A DNA stretch of 64,000 nucleotides from Caproiciproducens galactitolivorans (lineage in GTDB: Bacteria; Bacillota; Clostridia; Oscillospirales; Acutalibacteraceae): positions 248,001 through 312,000 of the forward strand of contig NZ_SRMQ01000001.1 of the NCBI RefSeq assembly GCF_004768785.1. The letters are read 5' to 3'. Below the pieces are notes generated by a model, which did not search any database, was not told where the DNA came from, and saw only the letters and a program-made list of their open reading frames with translations. Of this stretch, positions 35,310 through 43,574 are shown piece after piece (within the stretch, counting starts at the first letter, position 1; every line of letters begins with the position of its first letter). A program made the position numbers and the translations under genes.

Positions 35310-35372
35310 AGCAATACTTCCTTTTTGTAAATGAATATGGAATATTATGCCCTTTCGTCCAGGAGCTTAGAC

Positions 35373-35403
35373 AAAAAAGGAGCGCAGCGAAAAGCTACGC
35401 CCC
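35373..35403 (-). terminator. Terminator of the 58-aa gene
   Basis: On the minus strand GGGGCGTAGC pairs fully with GCTGCGCTCC (G-U allowed) and is followed by T6. The stem overlaps the stop codon of the gene at 35395. Confidence 0.75.
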
Positions 35404-35571
35404 GCGGTAGGAGTCATCCTGCATAAATGTTTCAGCAAAAAGATGCAGTGCGTCCGCGGTGGATATTTCCGCCGCCTTTTTTTTCGCCGCCTCTCTTGCA
35501 TACTGGGGGAGGGACTCGTAATATTCCTTTGCTTTCGCATCCGATCGCAGAAGGTCGTTTAAATCTGCCAT
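35395..35571 (-). CDS. Small conserved clostridial protein (58 aa)
   Basis: A 58-residue frame with the very strong AAAGGAGAGGTGATGAA ribosome site. The sequence starts MADLNDLLRSDAKAKEYYES and is helical and Lys/Ala-rich. Similar short proteins with LP-x-Y-(V/A)-(Q/R)-E are common in clostridia, by memory only. No function is known. It has its own terminator. Too short for most ORF lists, but ribosome site and terminator support it. Confidence 0.7.
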   Translation of the reverse strand: MADLNDLLRSDAKAKEYYESLPQYAREAAKKKAAEISTADALHLFAETFMQDDSYRGA

Positions 35572-35647
35572 TTCATCACCTCTCCTTTAGTTTTGACGAA
35601 TTACAAGTAATTAGACAGGAATTTTTTTCCATTCAATCGGCTGTTCA

Positions 35648-35676
35648 TTGATTTTTCTTCCAAAAAATGATACAAT
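35648..35676 (+). promoter_or_regulatory. Promoter of the HD-GYP gene
   Basis: TTGATT (35648-35653) and TACAAT (35671-35676) are 17 bases apart, with TGA just before the -10, 31 bases upstream of the ATG. Confidence 0.65.
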
Positions 35677-35706
35677 TTTACAATCGACTTACATGGAGAT
35701 ACGGAT

Positions 35707-36903
35707 ATGGATTTTAATATCAATCAGCTTTTAAACTCTCTATCTTATACCTTGGATTTTGTAGAAAAGGACTTAATAAAAAACGTGACAAATCATGGCA
35801 GGCGTGTGGCCTATATTGCGGCGCGGATAGGGAAAAAAATAGAAATGGGCGATACCGATTTATTCGATTTAATATCTTACTCGCTTCTGCACGACAACGG
35901 CGTAACAAAATCATTAATTCAGTCAAAGGAATCAAAGAATTACATAAGGGTGGAACTAAATGTGCTTCACTGTGTGGAAGGGGAAAGAAATATTGCTTAC
36001 TTTCCCTTTTTTCACAGTATTCCAAATGTAATTCTTTACCATCATGAGCATTACGACGGCAGCGGCTTTTTTGGTGTTACGGGGAAGGATATCCCCGAAT
36101 TTTCACGTATAATCGCTTTGGCGGATTTCATCGCCATTGCATTTTCGGAAGGGAAAAGTGCGGAAGACATTCTTTCCTCTATAAGAAATTCAAACCATTT
36201 TGACTTGGAATATTGCCAAGTTTTTTATGAATTGAGCAGAAATGTTGAGTTTTGGCTGAATATGGATGATAACTTTGTATTCGACGCGCTGAATTCCCTT
36301 ATGCCAAGCGTTCAAAGAGAGTTTTCCTATAAGGATATGCGCATGGTTTCCCGTATTTTCAGTAATATTATTGATGCGAAATCCCCTTTTACCGGTTCCC
36401 ATTCAAGGGGAATAAGCAGGAAAACCGGTATTCTCTGCAAATACTATGACTTTGATGAAGAAGTATCCTGGAAAATGCGTATAGCGGCGGACTTGCACGA
36501 TCTTGGAAAGCTAATGATTCCGAATGAAATATTAGACAAGCCGGGTAAATTGAGCCGGCAGGAAATTACTATAATCCAATCCCATCCGTTTTATACCCGT
36601 AAAACGCTGGAGGGGATCGCCGGATTCGAAGAAATTGCTGAATGGGCTTCCAATCATCATGAAAAGCTGAACGGCAACGGCTATCCGTTCGGCCTGGATG
36701 CGGATAAGCTGGATTTCAACTCCCGCCTTTTATGCTGTGTGGATATTTATCAGGCACTGACGGAAAACCGGCCGTATCGCAAAGCCTTGTCCCATGAAAG
36801 TGCAATTGCATTAATGCGTTCCATGGTGAGTAATAAGCTGATTGACGCTTCCATTGTAGAAGATATCCATTCCGTCTTTCATGCTCTGCCAGAAAATTTG
36901 TGA
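35707..36903 (+). CDS. Tandem HD / HD-GYP phosphohydrolase
   Basis: 398 aa with two HD-type halves. The N-terminal half (about 25-165) has NHGRRVAYIA, YSLLHDNGV and HHEHYDGSGFFG. The C-terminal half (about 210-390) has GSHSRGIS, DLHDLGKLMIPNEILDKPGK and HHEKLNGNGYPFGL, the HD-GYP form with GNGYP in place of GDGYP. Such proteins hydrolyse c-di-GMP or related nucleotides. In the first half LLHDNGV keeps HD but lacks the GK of the second, so it may be regulatory. No membrane segment. Single gene. Confidence 0.88.
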   Translation: MDFNINQLLNSLSYTLDFVEKDLIKNVTNHGRRVAYIAARIGKKIEMGDTDLFDLISYSLLHDNGVTKSLIQSKESKNYIRVELNVLHCVEGERNIAYFPFFHSIPNVILYHHEHYDGSGFFGVTGKDIPEFSRIIALADFIAIAFSEGKSAEDILSSIRNSNHFDLEYCQVFYELSRNVEFWLNMDDNFVFDALNSLMPSVQREFSYKDMRMVSRIFSNIIDAKSPFTGSHSRGISRKTGILCKYYDFDEEVSWKMRIAADLHDLGKLMIPNEILDKPGKLSRQEITIIQSHPFYTRKTLEGIAGFEEIAEWASNHHEKLNGNGYPFGLDADKLDFNSRLLCCVDIYQALTENRPYRKALSHESAIALMRSMVSNKLIDASIVEDIHSVFHALPENL

Positions 36904-36905
36904 AA

Positions 36906-36938
36906 TCAAAAAGACCCAAGCCTTCGCTTGAGCCTTTG
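36906..36938 (-). terminator. Terminator of the 51-aa gene
   Basis: On the minus strand AAGGCTCAAGC pairs with GCTTGGGTCTT (three G-U pairs, loop GAAG) and continues into TTT. It also lies just past the HD-GYP stop and could act for that gene. Confidence 0.7.
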
Positions 36939-37094
36939 TCATGAATCCGAATTTTCGATCTGTTCCTGGAGTTCGTCAATGAAAGTTTCGATTTGCTCCA
37001 TGCGCTTCTGATCCTTTTTCCGTTCTGCATGCTGGTAATACACCTTGTATACCGTTAGTTTGCTTTGCAGTACTGCCTTTTGCTTGGTATTCAT
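36939..37094 (-). CDS. Hypothetical 51-aa coiled-coil protein
   Basis: AAGGAGG precedes the ATG at 37094. The product is highly charged and helical (MNTKQKAVLQSKLTVYKVYY, ending in a Glu/Gln-rich helix). The size recalls Spo0E-like phosphatases, but their Ser-x-x-x-Asp signature is missing, so I do not assign it. A longer upstream frame to 37223 has no ribosome site. Confidence 0.6.
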   Translation of the reverse strand: MNTKQKAVLQSKLTVYKVYYQHAERKKDQKRMEQIETFIDELQEQIENSDS

Positions 37095-37386
37095 GAAAGC
37101 GCCTCCTTGTATATTACTATTATATAACATAAAGTTATAACTTTTAATGTAAAGCGGGAAATGGCTGATATTGTAAAAAAGTACGCCGGAAAAAGGGCGT
37201 ACTTCATTTACCGCAATTTTCATTCTCTTTGCTTGGAAAAGCCTTAAACAATCGATATGCCTCGTTTTTAAAATATGCCTGACTTGCAGTCAGGCTTTTT
37301 TTATTATATATGAAATTTTATTGTTTGTCAAATTTTTCTAAAATATTTCTTTTTAAAAATTTCTATAATGTTTACAGATTTGTTCA
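37095..37386. other. Intergenic interval with two hairpins
   Basis: 37180-37205: GTACGCC...GGGCGTAC stem flanked by A6 on the left, which would terminate a minus-strand RNA. 37276-37303: GCCTGACT/AGTCAGGC stem followed by T7, which would terminate a plus-strand RNA. No gene is seen for either, so a small RNA between them is possible. Confidence 0.5.
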
Positions 37387-37415
37387 TTGTTTTCCGAATC
37401 GACATATTTTATAAT
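37387..37415 (+). promoter_or_regulatory. Promoter of the ABC cassette
   Basis: TTGTTT (37387-37392) and TATAAT (37410-37415) are 17 bases apart, 46 bases before the ATPase start. Confidence 0.6.
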
Positions 37416-37461
37416 AAGAAAAGAATTAGAAAATATTTCCTTTACATCGTTCGGAGGATTT

Positions 37462-38190
37462 ATGAGCCTGATTTGCTTGAAAGACATTCGCAAGGTTTAT
37501 CATATGGATGAAGAAAAAATAGTTGCGCTCGGGCGGATCAATCTCCGCATTGAGCAAGGGGAAATCTGCTGTATTCTGGGAACGTCCGGCTCGGGAAAAT
37601 CAACGCTTTTAAATATTATGGCCGGACTGGAAAAGCCGACAAAAGGAAGCATTGAAATCGACGGCGTAAATGTGACCGATTTTTCTGAAAAGCAATGGGC
37701 GCTGTTTCGTCAGAAATACATCGGTTTTGTTTTTCAGTCCTACAACCTTTTGCCTACTTTGACAGCGATTCAAAATGTGGCGGTTCCGTTGATGTTTAAG
37801 GGAATCAAGAAGAAGGAACGCACCAAAAGCGCGGTTCATATGCTGAAAATGGTTCATTTGGGAAACCGCCTGACGCATATGCCAACCCAAATGAGCGGCG
37901 GGCAGCAACAGCGCGTGGGGATTGCGCGGGCTTTTGTTGCACGGCCGCCCATTGTTTTTGCCGATGAACCTACGGGAAATCTGGACAGTAAAACAAGCCG
38001 GGAGGTCATGGGGCTGATGGTTACCATGGCGAAAAAATATAAAGAAACGCTCATCCTCGTTACCCACGATACGGAAATTGCAAAATACGCCGATCGTATT
38101 ATTACGATACACGACGGCAGCATTCTGAACGACCAAAGCAATGAATCGATTCTGAAAAACCCGGAAAACTTGGAGGAAAAAGTTGTATGA
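37462..38190 (+). CDS. ABC transporter ATP-binding protein, MacB/LolD type
   Basis: 242 aa. Walker [15 protein letters not shown]-loop [18 protein letters not shown], signature [15 protein letters not shown], Walker [18 protein letters not shown], switch His in LVTHD. This subfamily powers mechanotransmission complexes rather than classical uptake. GGAGG precedes the ATG at 37462. The stop overlaps the next gene's start by four bases (ATGA), so the two are translationally coupled. First gene of a three-gene cassette with an exported protein and a MacB-like permease. Confidence 0.94.
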   Translation: MSLICLKDIRKVYHMDEEKIVALGRINLRIEQGEICCILGTSGSGKSTLLNIMAGLEKPTKGSIEIDGVNVTDFSEKQWALFRQKYIGFVFQSYNLLPTLTAIQNVAVPLMFKGIKKKERTKSAVHMLKMVHLGNRLTHMPTQMSGGQQQRVGIARAFVARPPIVFADEPTGNLDSKTSREVMGLMVTMAKKYKETLILVTHDTEIAKYADRIITIHDGSILNDQSNESILKNPENLEEKVV

Positions 38191-39986
38191 GACTGGAAAA
38201 AAGACGCTTGGCTTCCCTTTTCCTGACCTTTTTGATGGCGGTCGCATTTTGTATGGGGTATCCGCCTGCAAAGGCATCCAATACTGCAGACCCGGAAATT
38301 TACAGCGAAAAACAAACGGTTTTAAAAGGCAGTCCGTTTCAGGCTGTGTTTTATTTTAAACATGCCTATTACAGTAGCACATATGATATTGTAATTGACG
38401 TTAATAATACAAACGGGGCCATTTCTTTAGGGGAAAAGACATTTTCCTCGAAAAAAGGTGAAATTGATAAAGAAACCGGTGAAGTAAATACTGATTCGAG
38501 CAAGAGTTCGGATGATGACGACAGCTATTATAAATATGATTATAAACTTGTTATTCCCGAGAAATATATGAAGCGCGTCGGGGATGGGGCGGGTACTTTG
38601 AAATTTACCATCCGCTATTACGATAGCAACGGGGCAAAGCTGGGAACCTATTTGGTACAAAAGACCGTTTTTGACCCTACAGGGACGAATTCAACCGAGG
38701 AAAACGGCCGGCTTCAGCTGCAATCCTACCGTATGGACCATTCGCCCGTGAAAGAGGGGGAGAAATTCAACCTTATTTTAACCCTTAAGAATAACGGGCC
38801 CTCCGCCTGTAATAATGTAATGTCTGTTTTGGATCCGTCCAGCGCTGAGGGAATCAGTATCCATGGGATTTCCGATACACAGTACATAGACTCCATCGCG
38901 CCGGGGCAGTCCGTAAACATTACCTATCCGATGACATGCCTGTCCAAAATGGTTACGGGTAATTATACGGTGAGCGTGATCCTTTCGGCAGATGAACTGA
39001 GCAAATCCCTTACTTCCAAGATTTTTATTCCGGTAATCGGGACAAAAGCGGATAAGGATGCCGTAAGCAACATCAACGAAAGTAAGCCGCTGATCATTAT
39101 TGAAAGCTACGATTACGGCGGGAAGCCGGTGATGGGCGGAAAAGAATTCAACCTTGCAATGCATTTCAGAAACACGAATACTACCACACAAATTGAGAAT
39201 CTGAAAATTACGGTCTCTTCCGTTGCGGGTACGGATGATAAATCCGCTGCCGGTGCGTTTACACCGGCAAAATCCTCGAATACCTTCTTTATTTCCAAAG
39301 TTGCGCCCGGTTCTTCTTTTACAGAACAGATCGCCCTGATACCGAAAGCAGACGCCACGCCGAATTCCTACGGTGTTACGGTTGCTTTTACCTATGAAGC
39401 TGTTCTGGACGGCAAGCGGGAGGCTATTGAGGCGAATGAAATCATTTCCATTCCCCTTGTCCAGTCCGACCGCTTTGAAGCGAATGGGGCGGAATTGCAG
39501 GGGCCTATTTCCATGGGGGATGCCGGTCAGCTCAACATCAGTTATGTAAATAAGGGAAAAAGTAAGATATTCAACCTTTCGGTGAAACTGGAGGGGAACT
39601 TTTCTACAGAATCGCCGAACACCTATATCGGGAATGTGGAATCCGGCTCCGGGGATACTTTTCAAGCGTCCTTGAGTCCATTGGAGGAAGGAACGTTAAC
39701 CGGAAAGGCGATCTTTAGCTATGAGGACGCCAACGGAAATGTGAAAACTCTTGTCAAAAATTTTTCCTGCCAGGTAATCGCCCCGCAGGAAAACGGGGAG
39801 GAGCTTGGCTCCGAACCCGGTTCTTCGCTGGACGCTTCGAAAAAACCGCCCCTCTGGATGATTTTAACGGGAGCGGGCGTTGTGATCGTTGCGGCGGTTG
39901 TTTTGTTTCTTGTCATTCGGAAGAAGAGAAAAGCGAAGAAGCAGAAAATGTTGGAAGAAAGCGATGATTATGATGAAGCGTCGTAG
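38187..39986 (+). CDS. Exported CARDB-like multi-domain protein anchored by a C-terminal helix
   Basis: 599 aa. N-terminal signal peptide ([20 protein letters not shown]), then repeated immunoglobulin-like beta domains: segments opening with [38 protein letters not shown] and [18 protein letters not shown] share the pattern of CARDB/COG1361 S-layer-type domains. A single C-terminal helix ([20 protein letters not shown]) is followed by a very basic then acidic tail. It is sandwiched between the ATPase and permease genes, so it is likely the extracellular partner of that transporter. Ligand unknown. Confidence 0.82.
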   Translation: MRLEKRRLASLFLTFLMAVAFCMGYPPAKASNTADPEIYSEKQTVLKGSPFQAVFYFKHAYYSSTYDIVIDVNNTNGAISLGEKTFSSKKGEIDKETGEVNTDSSKSSDDDDSYYKYDYKLVIPEKYMKRVGDGAGTLKFTIRYYDSNGAKLGTYLVQKTVFDPTGTNSTEENGRLQLQSYRMDHSPVKEGEKFNLILTLKNNGPSACNNVMSVLDPSSAEGISIHGISDTQYIDSIAPGQSVNITYPMTCLSKMVTGNYTVSVILSADELSKSLTSKIFIPVIGTKADKDAVSNINESKPLIIIESYDYGGKPVMGGKEFNLAMHFRNTNTTTQIENLKITVSSVAGTDDKSAAGAFTPAKSSNTFFISKVAPGSSFTEQIALIPKADATPNSYGVTVAFTYEAVLDGKREAIEANEIISIPLVQSDRFEANGAELQGPISMGDAGQLNISYVNKGKSKIFNLSVKLEGNFSTESPNTYIGNVESGSGDTFQASLSPLEEGTLTGKAIFSYEDANGNVKTLVKNFSCQVIAPQENGEELGSEPGSSLDASKKPPLWMILTGAGVVIVAAVVLFLVIRKKRKAKKQKMLEESDDYDEAS

Positions 39987-39998
39987 GGTGATGGGATA

Positions 39999-41351
39999 AT
40001 GAGAATTCAAGATATGCTTTCCATGGCCTTTGGAAATCTCTTTAAACGCAAGGTGCGGACTTTGCTGACAGTAACCGGCGTTATCATCGGTACCTGCGCA
40101 ATTGTTGTCATGATGTCTTTGGGGATCGGCATTAAGCAGTCCATGCAAGATACGTTGAAAAACATGGGGGATTTAACGGTTATTACGGTGAATAGTACTT
40201 CGCAGTCCCCGGATGCCGCGGCTCTTGATGATAAAATGCTGAAGAAAATGAAAAAAATGGAACATGTTGCCGCCTTGACGCCGATTTTAAGCCTGGATTC
40301 ATCAATGATCAGCATACAAAGTAAGAAGTACAAGTTTCAAGGGATGATATACGGTGTTTATCTGGATACCCTGAAAGATTTCGGATACAAAACGGAGAAC
40401 GGCGAACTTCCTTCCGCCGGCGCAGACAAAACAACGATTTTGTTCGGGAAAGACGCGGAATATGATTTTATAGACATCCGTAAGTCGAGCAACAATATGA
40501 TTTATCCGCAGCCGGATAAGAATGGCAAGATGCCAGATCCGTATGTCCGCCCGATGAAGGATAAGTTTCAGGTAACCGTAACCCTGCCGGAAGATTCGAC
40601 AGCGACCGTCAAGCCCCTAAAGCTTCGGTGTGTTGGCACCCTTTCCGAAGATGGGGGAAAAAATCCGTATCCGAGCCATTCGATCTTTATGGATGTGACC
40701 TATGCGAAGGAATTGCAGGCAAAATACAATAAACTGAACAACGTAAAAAAGACCTCAAAAAAAGAAAGTTATGAAAGCGCAAGTGTAAAAGTGGATTCGA
40801 TAGCAAATGTGCCGAAGGTGGAAAAAGCGATTAAAGAGCTGGGCTTCACAACGTACAGCATGGAAAATATTCGCAAGCCCATGGAGGAGCAGATGAGAAC
40901 CATCCAGATGATTCTGGGCGGGCTGGGCGGCATTTCGCTTTTTGTCGCAGCGCTGGGGATTACGAATACAATGATCATGTCCATTTACGAGAGAACGCGC
41001 GAAATTGGAATTATGAAGGTTCTTGGCTGCGTTGTAAGGAATATCCGGACCATATTCTTAATTGAATCGGGCGCAATCGGCTTTATTGGCGGCGTAATCG
41101 GGCTGGCGCAAAGCTATGCCATATCGTTTGCCATCAATACGCTGTATGCCACAAGTGGTGATCAAGGAGGCGGTGCAGCCGGAATGATAATGGAAGGCAC
41201 CGCGGGCGCGGCGGGCCAAATATCGATTATCCCTCTATGGCTCGCGCTTGGGGCGTTGCTCTTTTCAACGATGGTTGGTTTGCTTTCCGGCTTTTATCCT
41301 GCGAACCGCGCGGTTAAAGTCAGCGCGCTGACGGCGATAAAACAGGAATAA
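39999..41351 (+). CDS. ABC transporter permease, MacB/FtsX type
   Basis: 450 aa. One N-terminal helix (RTLLTVTGVIIGTCAIVVMM), a large extracellular domain (about 50-295), and a C-terminal FtsX domain with three helices; the block MSIYERTREIGIMKVLGC is characteristic. Between the second and third C-terminal helices is a Gly/Ala-rich loop (GGGAAGMIMEGTAGAAGQ). With the ATPase it should form a MacB-like complex that transmits force across the membrane or exports peptides. The extra exported gene in between distinguishes this cassette. Confidence 0.92.
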   Translation: MRIQDMLSMAFGNLFKRKVRTLLTVTGVIIGTCAIVVMMSLGIGIKQSMQDTLKNMGDLTVITVNSTSQSPDAAALDDKMLKKMKKMEHVAALTPILSLDSSMISIQSKKYKFQGMIYGVYLDTLKDFGYKTENGELPSAGADKTTILFGKDAEYDFIDIRKSSNNMIYPQPDKNGKMPDPYVRPMKDKFQVTVTLPEDSTATVKPLKLRCVGTLSEDGGKNPYPSHSIFMDVTYAKELQAKYNKLNNVKKTSKKESYESASVKVDSIANVPKVEKAIKELGFTTYSMENIRKPMEEQMRTIQMILGGLGGISLFVAALGITNTMIMSIYERTREIGIMKVLGCVVRNIRTIFLIESGAIGFIGGVIGLAQSYAISFAINTLYATSGDQGGGAAGMIMEGTAGAAGQISIIPLWLALGALLFSTMVGLLSGFYPANRAVKVSALTAIKQE

Positions 41352-41412
41352 TTCTTTTCAGAAACTGGCAGAGCGGTTTCGAAAAAAATTAAAAATTTTT
41401 TATCGATAAATG

Positions 41413-41441
41413 TTGACAAGAGTTTGCCTTTTCAGTATAAT
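41413..41441 (+). promoter_or_regulatory. Strong promoter of tRNA-Asp/tRNA-Thr
   Basis: Full consensus TTGACA (41413-41418) and TATAAT (41436-41441), 17 bases apart, 23 bases before tRNA-Asp. Confidence 0.9.
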
Positions 41442-41464
41442 AGTACACGTTGCTCATGGCAAAT

Positions 41465-41541
41465 GGCTCGGTAGTTCAGCTGGTTAGAACGCTAGCCTGT
41501 CACGCTAGAGGTCGTCGGTTCGATCCCGATCCGAGTCGCCA
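41465..41541 (+). tRNA. tRNA-Asp (anticodon GUC)
   Basis: Cloverleaf with acceptor GGCTCGG/CCGAGTC, anticodon stem CTAGC/GCTAG and loop CTGTCAC, T loop TTCGATC, and encoded CCA. The discriminator is G, as expected for Asp. Confidence 0.96.
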
Positions 41542-41544
41542 TTT

Positions 41545-41620
41545 GCTGCTATGGCTCAGTTGGCAGAGCACATCCTTGGTAAGGATGAGGTCACGCGTTC
41601 GAATCGCGTTAGCAGCTCCA
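41545..41620 (+). tRNA. tRNA-Thr (anticodon GGU)
   Basis: Acceptor GCTGCTA/TAGCAGC, anticodon stem CATCC/GGATG with loop TTGGTAA, T loop TTCGAAT, encoded CCA. Three bases after tRNA-Asp, so both are cut from one transcript. Confidence 0.96.
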
Positions 41621-41658
41621 AAACCACCGCTAGATGTAGGTTTAGCGGTGGTTTTTTA
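41620..41658 (+). terminator. Terminator of the tRNA pair
   Basis: AAAACCACCGCTA pairs with TAGCGGTGGTTTT and is followed by further T residues. Confidence 0.85.
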
Positions 41659-41810
41659 TGCATTTTAATTTTATAAGAAAATCAGCCGTTTTTACAAATA
41701 ACAATGGCTGCGAATTGCGCCAAGTTGCTGACGGTTGTATACACGTTGCTTACAATTTGCTGCTTTAAAGCCTTATGAAACACAACTGGCTATCCTTAAT
41801 TTTTATAATT

Positions 41811-41970
41811 CCGTTCCGTACACTTGCGGAAGTTGTTCGGGTTTTTCTTTTTGCCCACGCCGCAAATGAAAAGGCTCCTACCTTAACCGGTAAGAGCCGC
41901 CGCAGAGTAAGTAATTTTAGGAGTCTACCTCACCTCCAAATCTCATAGCACGAATTCTATTTTACAGAGT
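41811..41970 (-). pseudogene. Probable remnant of a holin-like (type I) toxin locus
   Basis: On the minus strand a GGAGGTGAGG site is followed by ACTCCTAAAATTACTTACTC, which resembles the opening codons (Thr-Pro-Lys-x-Leu-Leu-Thr-Leu) of Firmicute holin-like toxin peptides. The reading then breaks off and jumps to GGCTCTTACC...GGTAGGAGCC, a 10-bp hairpin followed by TTTT, which I recall lying downstream of such toxins. The hydrophobic core is missing. The match is from memory and the gene is dead if this reading is right. Confidence 0.35.
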
Positions 41971-42163
41971 TAATGAATCCAATTGATGAAGAAATTTTTA
42001 AGAATTTGAAAATAAGGCATGTTCAAGGAAAACTTACTGTGGAAAGAATGAAAAACTCCGAAACCTTTTCGCTTGCGCTAACCGAAACCGCTGTTGAATC
42101 CTGGGGAAAAAGAGGGGTCGATCTTTTTCTTCAAAATTCAACAAATTTTTTGAAACTTTTGTC

Positions 42164-42192
42164 TTGACATAGAATACATGTTATGCTAATAT
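42164..42192 (+). promoter_or_regulatory. Promoter of tRNA-Leu(CAG)
   Basis: TTGACA (42164-42169) with TAATAT at 42187-42192, 17 bases apart and preceded by TGC; an overlapping TATAAT is at 42190-42195. Confidence 0.75.
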
Positions 42193-42206
42193 AATAAGGT
42201 CGTCAT

Positions 42207-42293
42207 GCGAGAGTGGCGGAATTGGCAGACGCGCATGGTTCAGGTCCATGTGAAAGCAATTTCATGGGGGTTCAAGTCCCCCCCCTCGCACCA
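42207..42293 (+). tRNA. tRNA-Leu (anticodon CAG)
   Basis: Class II tRNA with a long variable arm. Anticodon stem CATGG/CCATG, loop TTCAGGT, T stem GGGGG/CCCCC with loop TTCAAGT, encoded CCA. The acceptor GCGAGAG against CCCTCGC leaves an A6-C67 mismatch, unlike the fully paired tRNA-Leu(UAA) at 17244. Confidence 0.92.
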
Positions 42294-42300
42294 TTATTAT

Positions 42301-42337
42301 CAGGGTCGTCGATTTGACGGCTCTGATTTCTTTTTCC
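42301..42337 (+). terminator. Terminator of tRNA-Leu(CAG)
   Basis: CAGGGTCGTC pairs with GACGGCTCTG (two G-U) around GATTT, followed by a TTTCTTTTT tract. Confidence 0.8.
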
Positions 42338-42386
42338 CGTATTTTCTTCTTAGCGTTTTGCTTTGCAGTTATTTACAAATCACACA

Positions 42387-42434
42387 ATGAAAAATCCATG
42401 CGCCCGGTCTGTACCGGCACATGGATTTTTTTGT
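42387..42434. terminator. Second hairpin, bidirectional
   Basis: AAAAATCCATG...GCCCGGT pairs with ACCGGC...CATGGATTTTT, with T7 on the plus side and A5 on the other. No gene is seen between it and the preceding terminator; it may be a back-up terminator or the end of an unseen small RNA. Confidence 0.6.
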
Positions 42435-42568
42435 GCTTTTTTCGGGCCTCAGAGAACCTGTTTTTTCTATATGGGGCAAGAGATAGGGTAAGCGGCGCTT
42501 TTGTATAGGCAGGCCATAGTCGGGAATCCGATACCTCATAAAATTTATAAATAAATCGAATTTTGACC

Positions 42569-42597
42569 TTGCGTTTCGTTCTTTTTAGTGCTATAGT
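42569..42597 (+). promoter_or_regulatory. Promoter of nadABC
   Basis: TTGCGT (42569-42574) and TATAGT (42592-42597), 17 bases apart, with TGC before the -10. Just downstream, GACAAGACACATGT (42612-42625) resembles half of the NiaR (YrxA) nicotinate-responsive operators known upstream of nad genes in Bacillus; this is a weak match by eye. Confidence 0.5.
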
Positions 42598-42658
42598 ATT
42601 TTATAAATTATGACAAGACACATGTATATACATATAAAGTAGAGGCTGAGAATTCGAA

Positions 42659-43570
42659 ATGACGGAGAGCATTCAAAATAGAATTCGGTTATTAAAAACC
42701 GAAAAAAATGCAATTATACTTGCGCATTACTATCAAAGCCCGGAAGTGCAGGAGATAGCGGATGCAGTTGGCGATTCTTATGCTTTAAGCAAGCTTGCAA
42801 AAGAGTGCAGCGAGGATGTGATCGTCTTTTGCGGCGTCAGGTTTATGGCTGAAAGTGCGAAAATATTATCGCCCGATAAAACGGTGATTCTGCCCGTAAT
42901 TGACGCCGGATGCCCCATGGCGGAGATGGCCGGCGCCGCGGAAGTAAAGGCAATGAAAGCGCTTCATCCGAAAGCCGGGGTCGTCTGCTATATTAATTCC
43001 ACCGCGGAGGTGAAAGCGGAGTCGGATGTGTGCTGTACATCCTCTAATGCTGTGGATATTGTGCGGAAAATGGAGCAGGAGGAAATCCTGTTCCTTCCCG
43101 ACCGGAATTTAGGGAACTTTGTACAGGAAAAGGTGCCGGAGAAAAAAATAATACTGTGGGATGGCTTTTGTATAACGCATAAAAAAGTAAAAGCTGAAGT
43201 AATTGAAAAGGCAAAAGCAACCCATCCTGGCATTCAGGTATTGGCGCATCCGGAATGTGACAGGGCTGTCTGGGAACTGGCGGATTTTGTAGGCAGCACC
43301 GGAGAAATCATAAAATATGCCGCAGCGAGTGCTTCGGAAAAATATCTGATTGTAACGGAACAGGGCGTACTGTATGAGCTTCAGAAAAGAAACTCCAATA
43401 AGAAATTTTATACTCCGTATGGTTCTATGACATGCGTGGACATGAAGAAAACCAGGCTGGAAGATGTATATAACTGCCTGCAGAATATGCGGTATGCGAT
43501 AACGGTTGAGGAAGAAATAAGGCTGAAAGCCTATAAAGCTTTGGCCAATATGCATATTTTGGGAAGGTGA
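42659..43570 (+). CDS. nadA: Quinolinate synthase
   Basis: Condenses iminoaspartate with dihydroxyacetone phosphate to quinolinate using a [4Fe-4S] cluster. 303 aa. The three cluster cysteines are recognisable in FCGVRFMAESAKIL, WDGFCITHKK and GSMTCVDMK. LAHYYQSPEVQEIAD is the N-terminal substrate-binding block, and HPECDRAV is also conserved. First gene of nadA-nadB-nadC, the complete de novo route from aspartate to nicotinate mononucleotide; nadB starts five bases after the stop. Confidence 0.97.
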   Translation: MTESIQNRIRLLKTEKNAIILAHYYQSPEVQEIADAVGDSYALSKLAKECSEDVIVFCGVRFMAESAKILSPDKTVILPVIDAGCPMAEMAGAAEVKAMKALHPKAGVVCYINSTAEVKAESDVCCTSSNAVDIVRKMEQEEILFLPDRNLGNFVQEKVPEKKIILWDGFCITHKKVKAEVIEKAKATHPGIQVLAHPECDRAVWELADFVGSTGEIIKYAAASASEKYLIVTEQGVLYELQKRNSNKKFYTPYGSMTCVDMKKTRLEDVYNCLQNMRYAITVEEEIRLKAYKALANMHILGR

Positions 43571-43574
43571 TTCT

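Noticed and set aside
41973-42167. 64-residue open frame before tRNA-Leu(CAG)
   Set aside because: No ribosome site, and it overlaps the tRNA promoter.
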